A DNA stretch of 64,000 nt from Aplidium turbinatum (taxonomy: Eukaryota > Chordata > Ascidiacea > Aplousobranchia > Polyclinidae). Position 1 is the stretch's first letter; the number at the start of each line of letters is the position of its first letter. Made by a program: the position numbers and the translations under genes. The DNA is taken from positions 40,512,498 through 40,576,497 of the forward strand of contig OU964921.1 of assembly GCA_918807975.1 (NCBI GenBank), written 5' to 3'. The notes below the pieces were generated by a model. The model saw nothing but the letters and a program-made list of their open reading frames with translations. It was not told the origin of the DNA and ran no database searches. Shown here piece after piece: positions 32,581 to 44,941 of the stretch.

Positions 32581-33001
32581 GAACTGAAAAGTGAACACGT
32601 TAGTCGTTACATTTCTGTGTAGGCCACCTACTTTTGAGCGTTAACATTATAATTCCAAAATAATGTCTATAACATTCATATTTATCGACATCTTATGACT
32701 TGTAGCGGATTTTAATAAATTATATATAGCAAAAATAATTCTGAAAGTAGCAAGTAGGCTATATATATTATATATAGCCTACTTATATAGCCTACTTATA
32801 TAGCTATATATATAATAAAAGGACTGTAGCAGATGAGTTTTAATCTGCTACAGTGGTGACATCTGGCACCACTGGCTGGCTTAGAGGGGAGTGCAGTCTG
32901 ACTCGGCGTCACATTACAAGTATAGAACATGTATTGAACAATGGTGAATACGGTTTTCATCTGGTAAAGTTACGATATATGAGAAATATTGATTATTATG
33001 C
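32581..33001. other. AT-rich spacer
   Basis: Holds a TATATA-rich imperfect palindrome with tagcctactta units at 32755-32815. No gene was seen. Confidence 0.4.
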
Positions 33002-33833
33002 ATTTTGAAGATTAAATTTAAAAAAGGCCAAATTTAAGGCCAAATCTAGAAAAAGGCCAAACGTATAATTTCTAAGGCCAAACGGCTTTAAAAAAAGCCA
33101 AATTCGAGAAGTGTTAAACTGTTTTATTTGCATCAACAGCGCACGGGTACAAATAATTGACACGGCGACCCAGGTAGCAACAGTCGTCGTGCAGCTGGCG
33201 TCATCAGGGCGGCGAGCGCTCACATTGGCGTCAGCGAAAATCGTTAGCGGTAGACTAGCGCTTGAATGGCGAATATCGTGATGAATTTTTTTCCTTAATG
33301 TTTATCGATTTCTGCTGGCTTCACGCCATCGACTTTCGCGCGAGAGACGCGCTTTCGATATTCGCTCTTTCTCCGCTGACAACGCGCCTCGAGTTTCCTA
33401 CGACAGGTCGCGCTTCGAGATTGATTAGAAAAAAATACGTCATCATATTGTTTTAGTTGCGCTTGATTGAAGTCACGTGCCATTTCAAGCACGCAGTTGA
33501 TTTGAGTTGAAGCCTGTTTGTCCTTCACTCCTTTGTTGGTTTGAGTTCACGATCTAATTGTCAGTGGTGCCACTCCGAGTGTTTTTCACCAGATCTAGTG
33601 ATTTTGGATTGATCTAGTGTTCTAGTGTTTTTTTTTTAGCGATTTAGCTTTATGTTGGTGTGCATAAGTTTGGACAGTGTTTAAAGTAGCCTTATCTATT
33701 TTTTTTTTGTTGTAACAATGTGTTTGTAATGCTTTTCAAAGTGGACAGCAAGTTTTTTGTCTGGTTACACCCAATGATGACCAAATTTGAGATATTTAGC
33801 ATAGATACTTTAAAGAATACACACAAAATTTGT

Positions 33834-34256
33834 GTTCGATCTTAACGCTAGTCCGCTAGCCAATGGCTAGTGAAAATTTGCGCGGACTAGTAGAAATGTT
33901 GCAGTAGGCTACTAGTCCGATTGACTAGTGACAATATTCGCTGGTGAAAAGTTTTGGTTTACAAAATGGCGGTTGGTGACGTCACTCTGAAATACTGCAA
34001 ATATTTGCTTGCCAGAGGCGAAATTGCGCGATGAAGGCTGCAAAGTAGGTCAATGAGCACGTGACTACTTTTTTCTCGCAACTTTGCTAGACATGACACG
34101 TGTAGTAGTGAGCACGCCTGCACAGAGGTCAGAGAAGCCAGCAAGCCAAAACACTTATCTTAATACGTCATCAGACAAGTGAAAAGTCAGTAAACTGCCC
34201 TGGTCGGACTAGTGAAAAATCGTGCGGGCTGATGAAAAAGAAGTTAAGATCGACCC
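33834..34256. mobile_element. Probable MITE with GTTCGATCTTAAC ends
   Basis: Inverted GTTCGATCTTAAC at about 33834 and GTTAAGATCGAC at about 34245, with matching inner CTAGTCCG / CGGACTAG words. The duplication was not resolved. Confidence 0.5.
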
Positions 34257-34960
34257 CTTGAAATTTTCAAATGAATGTGAAAAGTAGCTAGCGTAGCCTA
34301 CCGTACCTTATGGTAGGCTTGCATTTTGTCGGCTTACATTTGATGAGTATGGAGTTCTTAGACTACACTACCTTAGAGATTGCGAGTAATATTGCGTTTT
34401 TGACAATATATTATTCAGTTCTATTTCGAAATTTTAAGGACTTTTAACACTCACTAACGCCATTGACTGTCATTTTAGATTTAAGCTTTGTCTGTATCCT
34501 GATTTATATTTTAGTTATAAATTGCTCTATCATGCTCATGCGTCTGAATATCAACGGTGCATCAAAACATTTAGCTGCTGCTTCTTCAGAAAGTGAGTTA
34601 ATGTTACATTACAGATGTTCATGTTTTTTTTTCGCTTTGCAGGTGGTAACTACGGTAAATCATAGGCTACTTAAAAAAGATTAGAATCTTCTAATTATTC
34701 AACTGCTCAGTTTTAATTTTTAAAACTTGTTTGTTTTGCTCTAAACGCTTCCACATACATTTTGTGTGCAGAAATACTTTAGTTTGTAAAATAGAATCAT
34801 GTTTATTAGACAATTTATTATGATTTTTAAAGCATAACTTAACGATTAACCAATATATAGAACATGTAGTTGTTTGGTTTGAGTTCACGATCTAGACTTG
34901 GCTTGTTACCTTGTTCAGTTTTAAACTGACTATTGAGTAACGTGTGGATATTCATTTAAC

Positions 34961-35150
34961 AGCGATGGAAAATAACAACGGAAGTTGGAGGAAATAACAA
35001 CGGAAGTTGGAGGAAATGATTGTACCGAAACTGTGTGGAAAGTTATGCGACTTTTAATGAAAGACGATCTGGCCGCTCAGTTTAATTGGACTGGAAAAAA
35101 TGTAAAAACTGCCTTTCTTGATCTGAAAATAAAAAAGTGTTATTTGGTAA
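34961..35150 (+). pseudogene. DUF4806-domain exon of the 33-45 kb element
   Basis: After an acceptor (ttcatttaacag) the exon encodes EVGGNDCTETVWKVMRLLMK, DDLAAQFNWTGKN and FLDLKIKKCYLV, the core of the DUF4806 domain. A 22-bp unit is duplicated in tandem at about 34965-35010, which breaks the frame; the single-copy form would read on as DGKITTEVGG. The donor that fits the next exon's phase is the second GT in TTGGTAA|GTTTGT at 35150/35151, giving the joined sequence YLV-N-VIRRQ. The same choice is needed at 56621, in the other element. Confidence 0.7.
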
Positions 35151-35555
35151 GTTTGTATTTATATAATTGTATATTTACGTAGTTTTAAGAGCTATCGTCA
35201 GTAATAAGTGCTGCCAATGCTAACACCATGCATACTACAGTACGATGGTGGAAAATGCCAGGCCTCTTTGTTTTTATGAATGCAAGTTAAATATAAATCA
35301 AATCAACTGAGGATTGACAAATTGGAAGTTTTATCAAGGAATGGAATATTTTTCTGTAATTTAAACGTGAAAATGTGACAACATCCAGTATTAGATCAGC
35401 TTCTACTATTTAGCCATGCCTTCCCAATATCACATGCGTGGTTGTTGTTGTAGGATAAAACACGGGTTTCAGCAGTACCTTATCACAAAAGATGTTTCAA
35501 TAATGCTGAGTTTATCACTGATGAATTATATTATATATATTACTTATGTTATCGA

Positions 35556-35666
35556 AAGCGTTACGTAACGTTTTGCTTGAACCTCCTCCCCCCAATGTGA
35601 CGCTAACGTAACGCTTTGCATAACCCCCCCCCCATCGAAGGCGTTACGTAATAATTGAACGTTCCC
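35556..35666. mobile_element. Partial Harbinger-like MITE
   Basis: Relative of 26073-26345: AGCGTTACGTAACG words, C-runs and the end AATTGAACGTTCCC at 35666. The other end is missing. It lies in the intron of the DUF4806 remnant. Confidence 0.65.
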
Positions 35667-35826
35667 TAATTACAATTTTTGACGTATTTTTTATACTAGT
35701 ACCCGTCTTTCTACGTCATTAGAGGTTTATACCAATATACAGTACATTTAATTGTGAGTTAGTAGTGTAACTAAGTTGTTGTGAGCGAAATTGTTTTCAC
35801 AGAGGGCTCATTTTGTATTATTGCAG

Positions 35827-35906
35827 ATGTGATTCGAAGGCAAGCCAAGGCGACGGACAAAGATATCGAATCTACAATGAAGCGATATTTGAAGGCGGCT
35901 GGTGAC
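35827..35906 (+). pseudogene. DUF4806-domain exon, C-terminal part, cut by a hAT
   Basis: Follows an acceptor (ttgtattattgcag). It reads VIRRQAKATDKDIE, MKRYLKAAGD, the end of the DUF4806 domain. A hAT element then interrupts it; the frame goes on at 43717 as RNEKKRTGQTKL and stops at 43783-43785. Intron length is 676 bp. Confidence 0.68.
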
Positions 35907-36168
35907 CAAAGGTGGGCAGTAGCGCGCTACTTTTGTAGCGGCGCTACTAGCGACGCTACTTTTTTGGTAAAAGTAGCGGTAGCGGCGCTACTTTTTAGCT
36001 GGAGTAGCGGCAGCAGTAGCGGCGCTATTTTTTTCCAAAGTAGCGGTAGCGGGAGAGGCGCTACTTTTTTTCAGTCGCACTCCCGCTACCCGCTACTTTT
36101 TAATTTAAATTGAAAAAAATGCTTGTTTTTTTGCAATACTAGCGTGGTCAAGCAGCTATATAATCGGC

Positions 36169-36818
36169 TTGGTTGCAAAGTTTTGGTCTTTTCTAGCTGA
36201 CGTCAACTTCTTCGGCGAATATCTCCGTGTGATGAAGCCTATCTGCCAGGCTTTAGACATTCTTCAGGGCGAGTCCAAGGCATATTACGGAGTCTTGCTT
36301 CCAACCATCACAATTTGTGAGAAGAATTTGACCGAGATCAGTGATCTTGTGACCTGTGAGGAGTTGAAAGTGAAAGTCCTTGAAGGGGTGAAGAAACGAT
36401 TCATCAAGTGCTTCAACAACATGAAATGCGTTATGGCATCATGTCTTCATCCCTCCTTCAAGACGTCGTGGCTACAATTTCTGCACTACGTTTCCACGGA
36501 TAATGCTGACGCACTGCGAGAAAAAGTCAAGACAGATGTAACTCGACTGTTGAGCGTGGTCAAGCAGCCATATAATCGGTTTGGTTGCAAAGTTTCGGTC
36601 GTTGCGTCAACTGTTGCGGGAGACAGCAAGCCAGGTTGTTACCGAGAAGAGTGACACCAACACCAGTCACGACTCCGAGGATGAATTTTTTGGTGTGTTG
36701 GCGCCATTCCGTGAAACGTCGGTGCAGAAGGAAGCAGCAATTGTGGACGCCTTTTTTACGGACAGGAGCAAGTCCTTGAGCTTTTCGAATACCGAGTTAA
36801 AACATACCTGTTCATTAA
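36169..36818 (+). pseudogene. hAT transposase, middle part
   Basis: Reads MKPICQALDILQGESKAYYG, LLPTITICEKNL, CVMASCLHPSFK, then changes frame to EDEFFGVLAPF and, in a third frame, LELFEYRVKTYLFI up to TTAA at 36815. The N-terminal BED finger and the first catalytic region are missing. A 45-bp stretch around gtggtcaagcagc is repeated at 36142-36198 and 36553-36605, hinting at an internal deletion or duplication. The C-terminus continues at 43266 after the piggyBac. Confidence 0.7.
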
Positions 36819-39800
36819 CCCTTACGAGGTTGGGCTCTCTGGAGTCTTGCTCAGTTTGGGGGGGGGGGCTGTCGATTCTTCTTATGCTTTAGGAGTGATA
36901 TCTCTGTTATTTTTTAAGGTACGGTTTCAAACTTTGGGATTCATTTTGTAAAATTATTCACGCTGAGCATATCCGAAAATTAAACCTATGTGAATTTTAG
37001 AACTGCTCATAGACGTTGAAATGTTGAGGTGACTTATGACTTTTGGATTATTTTGCGATTAAAGCAATTGTAGCGTGAGTTTACACATTATTTTTTGGTA
37101 GAGTAATGAAGAACATGCATTGCAATGTTGTGATATAATTTTTTTTACATAATCTCAATTTGAATCTATATTTTTCATGCAAAATAATAACTTTTCCCAC
37201 GCTCAAAATAAAGCTCGCTCCTTGACTAAAAGAACAATGCTTCATCAATTACATGCAGTAATGAGATTTCTGAACGCGTGTCACACCAATTTGGATTATG
37301 ATCTTGTGACCTCGGTTCCAAGAACAGCAACTCCTAAGCTTTATTAACAAATGTAGACCAGCTGAAGAAGCAGGGTGGCGTTTATCAAATACTATTATGT
37401 AATCCACGAAACGAATGGAAGATCATGCAACAAAAAACGCGGTTTAAATGCAATGTATTGTAGTTCCAACAGCGTCTCTCAATGTAAGTTCAATGTGAAC
37501 TCGGCTACATACAAGGCTAGTACTAGGAGTAAGAGTACCCGATAAAGTCGATGATGCTTCACGTAAACAGAAGTCAGAAAGAAATTCAAAATAAAACAGT
37601 TACGGTTCATTAATTAACAGAACGTCACAACGCTTTTCATCAAAAGGAAAATTTGTAATGCCTCGGGTCATTTTCTTGTGGATTCAATAAGCTCTCTAAG
37701 ATTCATATGCCACACACTAAAATCCAAACAATATTTAAATTTATTCAAAGTAAAAACAGAGAGAGGAATACAAAAGCTAGTTATCATCTTTAACATCAGG
37801 AGGTAACCTAGTAAATAGTCACCAGAAGAACGCAAATTACTTTTATTTTATTCAAAGTAGTATTTATTATGCGTCAAATCATTATGTAAACATGCGCGGG
37901 TTTGCAATTAGATTACTTCTCTTCTGTCCTTGTTTGTATAAAAGTCATAAAATCAGTCGTTGTATCCGTGCTAAAATTCAGCTATGCTCAAACCGCATTA
38001 TGTTGATATTTTCTAAATAGAAAATGGATTTATAAAATATGAATACAATACTGTTTCAGCATATAAAAATGCTGAATTTTACATCGAGTATTACGATTAG
38101 TTTTATGATCCACTTTTTATACAAAAAAGGATAGATGATTTTGATAAGCAATCTAATTGCAAAACCGCACATGTTTACAAGTATTCAACGTCTTGATATG
38201 TTGAATCAACGTAAAAATAGCTATCTGTCTAATGAAAGGAAAAAAGGAAAATCTTTCATTGAGCTCCGCGTTTTATTTAGGCTGTAGTTGAAGCCAAAGT
38301 TTATAAAACCGCAATCATTCAAATAGTTTATTCTGCGCAAAAGCAAGCTTGACATACTCGTATGGAATGTGCAGGGCATAAAGGCTTTTCACAGCACTGA
38401 CATTGGCCACGGTTTTTTGGTAGTTTATTTTTTCTGGCTTTGGCACCTTCTCAATAAGCAAACGCAGTAGTTGTCCACCGTGGGGACTTCGCTTTGCACG
38501 TGAATGAACGAAACCATCCTTTGGTCGATGATATCGGTGCCACCCTTTGTGAAGTCGTAAAGCTTATACAAGCCTGGCTTCTTTTTGCCGTCATCCTTGG
38601 TAATCCCCAATAGAGGTTGCATGATCGTCAACATCAACACATTCCGCATGCCAGAATTCTTCGTTTTTACTACATAAGAATGTAGGCTGAGATCAGCCTC
38701 ACTCGTCTGCCAATAAATTTCGTACGAAAATTTCTCCCTACCACTCACTTGCTTCCCTTCCAGGGGTATTCCTCTACGTATAGCGTTGAGGGTTTCAGCT
38801 GACGTTATACCCCTGTCAAGCAACCACTGCGCGAGTGGTATGGAGGTGTACAAGCGGTCATACAAAATATTCCGACCTTGAAGGTCACCGTGTTGTTCCA
38901 GGCTCATCACCATTCCTTTTACCAGTTCTTCTGTTCCACGAACGTAAAAATTAAATGGCTCTTCCTTCGGTTTACCTGAATAGACCGATGCCGCAAATGT
39001 GTATGGGAATCTGCTGGCGTTTACCGACTTGAACAGAAGGCCATATTTCGCAGGCTTGTTTGGATTATATTGCTTGAAGGCAATTGGTGTCCTCATGGGG
39101 TATAGCGTTTTGTCCAACGACAAGTAGTCACCTGGAATGACATGTTTGCCGCAGTTTTCGTTAAACATTTCGAAAACGACTCGAAATGCGGCCAACCAGT
39201 CATTCTTCCAACGTTGCGGCCTAGTATTTTGGTCGTAGAACGAAATGTTCGAAAATAAAAATTTAAAGCGGTTTATGCTCATTGTTGCACTAAACACGGG
39301 ATGTCCTTGCAGTTGATTGAACAATACATCCGTGGAATGACCAGCCTGTCCTAAAAGCCCCCGAAAATACTCCAATCAAACAAAGGCCAGCATCTCCTCG
39401 CTGTTGGTTGGACCAAAATAGCAGTACCTGCTGTCATCTAAAATTCTCTCTGGCAATTGAGAAATGAGTGTGGCAATTTTTCTATTTGTTTCTTGAACAA
39501 TAATGTTCAAAATGTTTAAAGAAAAAAATAGTTCCCATGCTTGCCGAGGAGTCTTGGCTTCTTTGGCTTCTCCTCTAACACCAATCGGCCAGATATAATG
39601 TTAGCCCGGCCCCTTCTCCCATTGTGCACCGGTCTCGCATTAGACCAAGTAATGCTGACGCCGCCCTCTTGTCTGTTCTTTGGCTTTTCTACAAAAGTTG
39701 TATAAGACTTCAGTGTGTCGGGAAACTCAACAGCATCGTAGTTGTTCATGTCGAGAGAGGAATCTATGCTGTTCACCAGTCTTTTCGATGTTATAATCCG

Positions 39801-42800
39801 TCGTGATGGCGCAAACTCCGGTTGAACATCGCCCATGGAAGGTAACTGGTCGTCAATCTCGATCGGAATCGCTGTTGCGGAAGTTGACGGAGAAGAATCC
39901 GCTTCTTCATCTGAATCGGCGTGCCATAAATCCTCCAAATCATCCGCCTGGCTTTCGTCGTCAGAATCCAGTAAAACATGTTGCAATATTTCTTCAGCAC
40001 TGAATCCTTGCCTTGCCATGTTTTATTTAAAAGTGAAAAGGACGTAATGTTTTTAATAATGGCATTGAAATACTAAAGAAAATGTATAATGAAACAAATT
40101 GTTAGTCCCATAGAAACTAGTTAGAAAAAAACTGTTAGACAGAATTATAAAAATCAAGAATAAACCAAAACTTTGCAATATAATAAATTGTCAGACCGTT
40201 GTCAAAAATTGTGAAGTGCACTTTACATATTTACTGATGATGAAACTATATGAATGCTATGGTTATCTATGGTGATTCAGATTAGCTTCTTGAGCAATGC
40301 TTCACGTTTATGATAAACTACACGTAGAAGGGAAATCCAACAGGCGTTTGCACAATTTCGTCGTTTAGCGACGTAGATTCGACGAAAGCGGCGTAATAAT
40401 TAGTAGGCCTACCTGGTATCAATATTGGCTGTTTCTGCAATGTTGCGTTATGACCATGAACGCCACGTGGCTTGAAAAACAACATTATAACGCTGAATGA
40501 AACCATGTGCATGAAACTGATAATCTATCTAATAAAATTATCTCTGATGTAAATTCAACGATTGGGCAATGGTATGTCTCAACAAAATTACCAAATATTC
40601 CATCATTTTGACGGCTAGAATGCATTGTTGTACCTAAACCGAAAAATATAGATGCGCTGTTCATCCATAATTTTTGATATTTGTTTATATGTTTAGTGAA
40701 AATAAGCTGTCATTCTTGTTATTATATTGAAAACGAAAAGAGCAGTTTGCAAAACGTCTATATTACCATGAATGCGGTTTCATCTATTTTGATTGTCCCT
40801 TGCTGTAGGCCTACTCAGGCAAGTTGTAATTATCACAATCTAACTTTTCCCAACTATGAGCACTATATCTCGATGCGCATTTGTGTATTGTGTGAAAATT
40901 TTGATGGTGTCCAAAAATCAAATACTATTTACAAAATAACTCGGTCTCTTAGAATATCCTCATATGTCACATCAACAAATACTTTCCTGACTTACCAATA
41001 GGCCTAACTAAGGTAATAAAGAAACATTCTACTAACGGACAGTTCAGTGATAAAAAAAATCCAAAAGTTTGATATTTCTTGCAAATGCAAACAATATAAA
41101 TTTTTCAAAAAAAGATGAAGTTCAATAGCATTACAAGAATTCCATCACTATAATTTAAAAAGAACCTTTCCATTACTTGGGTTGACCCTTGCGATTACTC
41201 CGCATATGGGTTATGTTATGTACCACTATAGTTCACCGTACTGCCGATTGCCTAAAGCATGAAAAAAGTTGCATCTGTCTGCGGTTATAAGTTATATTTT
41301 TTTCTAAATTCAACTAAAACAGCTATTCGCATTATGAAACAGTTGGATAAGTGCCATAAATCAAACTATGGAATAAGTTTGTATCCCTATAAAAACGCCT
41401 GCCTGCAAAATGATACCATGTTCATAAAAATTACTAGATGTACATAACGCAATATACTTTATGATATTATATTTTCTGATTATACATTTCCAGTCCTTGT
41501 CACAGACTGCATAATGCTTACTCATTCACTTTCAATGTAACTGAAAGTAGTTGTTAGATAAAACCTATATATCACACGAGCTATCAAGTAAAAGCGTTCT
41601 ATTTTACATTGATTGGATTGGCTCAATATGAGATGGCTACTTCTAAACTACACTTATGAAGGCAGAGTCTGCAATTACTTGAATTTTTGCAGGTGTTACC
41701 TACAATAAATAATGCGATTAATCGAATACAATTCTCACACAACTCGTGAATATGTCTAGTCAATCAGCGCTGACATAATGCTGGATGATGCATTATTGTT
41801 TATTGAATAATTTAGTAAATATGCGTAACTTCATCTGTTTGTTATTGTGAGACGAAACTAGGAAGAATGGAAATAGAAATGGATAAAATAAAGGTATTTT
41901 TATTCAATGTAAACGCGCTGCCGCGTGTCATTATCTAACTAAAATATCTCTCGCCGCTAGCCTATGTCGATTCATCGTTTTCTGACGTCACGTCCATTCG
42001 ACAATAAACGATTTCTTTCATGCATTCTCAGTTCAGTTTGGCAGTTACCCGCCTTTCCGTCGATTCAACGTTGCAAGACGTCGCATAAGTTCATATCTTT
42101 AGTTTGGTAAACGGAGATAAGATTTCATTGTGACATTGCCATGCAAACTTATATTTCACATGAGATAACTTGACAAGTAAATACACAAGTTTTCACAGTA
42201 TATGACGAGTTATAGCACATGGAAATGTTACGCTACAATTGCTTTGCGAGGTACTGCATTGCGGTTTAGTTTATCAGTGACAGTGAACCTGGTACAAGAA
42301 GCCTCGAATATATTGATTCAACTAAGCCGCATGACGTATAAACGTGGTGGAACGATCGTCCTTTTCACAAAAGCGTGATGTTCTGGTTTATCCTACACAA
42401 ATGAGAAGCGTATTGCATTTCAAATCTTTACATGTCGACTTGGAAATAAATGTTTACAAGTATATGTGAGAAGCTTTGGGAACATCGACGTCTTTTCTGC
42501 TTTTGATAGTGTGTCGGATAAAAGGAAAGATTTGAAACCAAAATCATAATATGTTACAGCGCAGCTTCTATAGTAGGTAAATTTCTAATTATTCAAAAAA
42601 GCGTTGTGGCCCAAACAGAACAATTCAAAAAACAGTCCAGAACGTTGAATATGTCACGAGAAATGAGAGTGAAACAAAACAAGTCGATCACTTTCAATAC
42701 TTATCTCACATTTTACATCAAATCTACTCCAAATGACGCTGAGTCATTGCAATAACGTTGTAGCCTATGCTTTGTTTGATTGAAAGGACATAATTGTCTG

Positions 42801-43265
42801 CGAAAAACAATTCTCGCTCTAGATGCATTGGCATCAAGTCTTATGTTTAATTTTACGCAATTTCAACCGCAAGCGACGGTAACTCATCGTATCAAAGTTG
42901 AAGCTTTTCTTGTATCGAAGTCGCTTATAAGCCGTGGTGAGAACAAAAGGTCCACGCATTCTGCCAATTTCCTTCACGCTGTGAAGCAGTTAGGATTAAC
43001 GAGACATGGGCCAAATTAATTACTTTCATCCAGCTGGTGGGAAAATTTTGAACAATAGAATATGAAATATTTCAGAGGATGTGCTGAGAAATGCCTTATA
43101 TCTCTCAATTTATAACCTTTATTCGCTCAAAATTTTAGCTCAATAGAGGTGAATGAAAGTTAGGAAAAGTCAAGAAATCTCGTAGTCGCAGCCTCAGTGG
43201 TTTTAGAGATACAACTGTTGATGCAAAAAAGTTGAATTGACAGCCCCCCCCCAACCTTCAAACAG
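36819..43265 (-). mobile_element. piggyBac element
   Basis: Flanked by TTAA at 36815-36818 and 43266-43269. The ends are diverged (CCCTTACGAGG / CCTTCAAACAG), followed on both sides by a run of about ten G (or C) and CTGTC(A/G)ATTC. Removing the insert and one TTAA restores the hAT transposase frame. The transposase is on the minus strand. The 37.0-38.4 and 40.0-43.2 kb parts are non-coding. Confidence 0.82.
38425..40019 (-). pseudogene. piggyBac transposase
   Basis: Starts at ATG 40019 (MARQGFSAEEILQHVL) with an acidic N-terminus, then the DDE_Tnp_1_7 core: ILDDSRYCYFGPTN, MSINRFKFLFSNISFYD, YLSLDKTLYPMRTPIAFKQY (first Asp; the usual E after it is K), NILYDRLYTSIPLAQWLL (second Asp) and KGGTDIIDQRM (third Asp). 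A frame change near 39520 and an in-frame stop near 39375 break it. The Cys-rich C-terminal tail is short. Without repair it could not move itself. Confidence 0.88.
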
Positions 43266-43405
43266 TTAAATACAACACCCCCATTCCTTCCAGTGCTGCG
43301 GTGGAGAGACTTTTCTCTGTTGGAAAAGATGTGCTTAAGCGAAAGCGGGCAGGACTTAAAGACTCTCATTTTCAATGCTCGTGTTTAGATATCCCTGATG
43401 CGTAA
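43266..43405 (+). pseudogene. hAT transposase C-terminal dimerisation region (hATC)
   Basis: Continues the frame across the piggyBac target: LFI|KYNTPIPSSAAVERLFS, VGKDVLKRKRAGL, the signature of hATC dimerisation domains, and a stop at 43403-43405. The join at TTAA is exact. Confidence 0.8.
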
Positions 43406-44082
43406 CAATAAATTTCCCTTAGAACGTGTTTTCTATAACGAAGTTAAAATGACAGCGTAAACGAATGATAACATTCGTTTTCAAGGTCATTTTTGCGTCA
43501 CTAGGGACTTGAGTGTTTCCTAGTGTCATTTTAAACAAAAGTAGCGGAAGAAGTAGCGGTAGCGCGCGCTACTTTGGCCCGAGTAGCGGTAGCGAGTAGC
43601 GCGCTACTTTTGTAAATTGGTAGCGGGTAGCGGTAGCGCGCGCTACTTTGGCCCAAGTAGCGGTAGCGGGTAGCGCGCTACTTTAAAAGTAGCGGGTGCC
43701 CACCTCTGCTGGTGACAGAAACGAAAAAAAAAGAACTGGGCAAACAAAACTTCCGGCGCAGATAAAAATTCCCGACAATACATGAACGCTATCTGTTTTT
43801 TGATTGTTTATTGACCTTTTAGTGTTCACTTTTAATATGTTTACTGTTGTTATTCAAACGTGTTTTTGGAGGGGTGTTTTGCCGCCAGTCCTAATCCCTA
43901 ACATTGCCCCGAACCCAAGCTCTTTGGCGTCAAAACAACCTGTTCCCAGTTTTTTTTCATATTTACCTAATGGATGTCGAAACGCAATAATCACTCGTGA
44001 TTGTTAATATACTGCATGTATCCTACGTGGGTTTACGATTTTTTCATGCAATGGTAGGCTATGTTATGAGGGTTTGAATTTT

Positions 44083-44221
44083 GTGTTATCTGGCTTTGAA
44101 GGTTGCCAGCATGACAGCCACAACAAATGTGCAAACGAAAATGCGTTGTGGTCGTCGTTCAGGGGGCCCTTCCCTATAATTGTGGTTGCCGTGCTGGCAA
44201 CCATCAAAAGCCAGATAGCAC
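44083..44221. mobile_element. Short hairpin MITE
   Basis: Inverted GTGTTATCTGGCTTTGAAGG / CAAAAGCCAGATAGCAC with inner GTTGCCAGCATGACAGCC / GTGCTGGCAACC, 139 bp. The duplication is not resolved. Confidence 0.6.
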
Positions 44222-44391
44222 GAAAAACTCATTAATTTGAATTTCTTTGCTGGCTATGTATTAATCTTTATTACATCATAAAGTACAGTGGAAGCAATGG
44301 TAGTGTTCTTGATGTTGCTGTGTATTTTCTTCCAGTGCTATGATTTTGACGTATTGGAATACCTACTATATATGCTTATTGCTTATTTGTA

Positions 44392-44941
44392 AAAGCCCAA
44401 CAGCTGTTAAGTGAATTTTGACGGTTATCGCGCAAACAATAATTTTTAAGGAAGAAATTCTATTAAAAAAAACTTTCTTGGTTTTCGAAACTAGTTGTAT
44501 AACTTTACAGTTATATATTACTATATATAGTTAATAACTAACGTTAATAACTAACGTTAATAACTAACGTTAATAACTAACGTTAATAACTAACGTTAAT
44601 AACTAACGTTAATAACTAACGTTAATAAGTAACGTTAATAACTAACGTTAATAACTAACGTTAATAACTAACTATATAGTTAATAACGATATATAACTAA
44701 ATATAACTACATATAGTTATATAACTATTGTTATGATACTGTAGTATGTAGTACACAATTCGTTTTTAATCGGGAGTAAATTTTACTTACCCTTACCCTA
44801 GGGTATATCATGCAAGCAGAAATTTGAATCAAACCCATTATAGTTTCGAAAACCAAGAAAGTTTTTTTAATAGAATTTCTTCCTTAAAAATTATTGTTTG
44901 CGCGATAACCGTCAAAATTCACTTAACAGCTGTTGGGCTTT
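44392..44941. mobile_element. TA-flanked MITE with central 13-bp tandem repeat
   Basis: Inverted arms of about 105 bp starting AAAGCCCAACAGCTGTTAAG, flanked by TA (44390-44391, 44942-44943), as in Tc1/mariner-type MITEs. The centre is about 11 copies of taataactaacgt (44529-44672). Confidence 0.8.
44529..44672. repeat. 13-bp tandem repeat (taataactaacgt)n
   Basis: About 11 near-perfect units, flanked by TATA-rich inverted sequence that extends the palindrome. Confidence 0.85.

Larger units (their letters stand above)
35907..43708 (+). mobile_element. hAT element with GTAGCGG subterminal arrays
   Basis: Ends CAAAGGTGGGCA and TGCCCACCTCTG, with an exact 8-bp duplication ctggtgac (35899-35906, 43709-43716). 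About 190 bp at each end are packed with AGTAGCGG/GCGCTACTTT units in inverted order, likely transposase-binding sites. It contains a broken transposase and a whole piggyBac insertion. Confidence 0.88.

Noticed and set aside
44529-44672. CRISPR-like regular repeat
   Set aside because: Units of 13 bp are head to tail with no spacers, and the organism is an animal.
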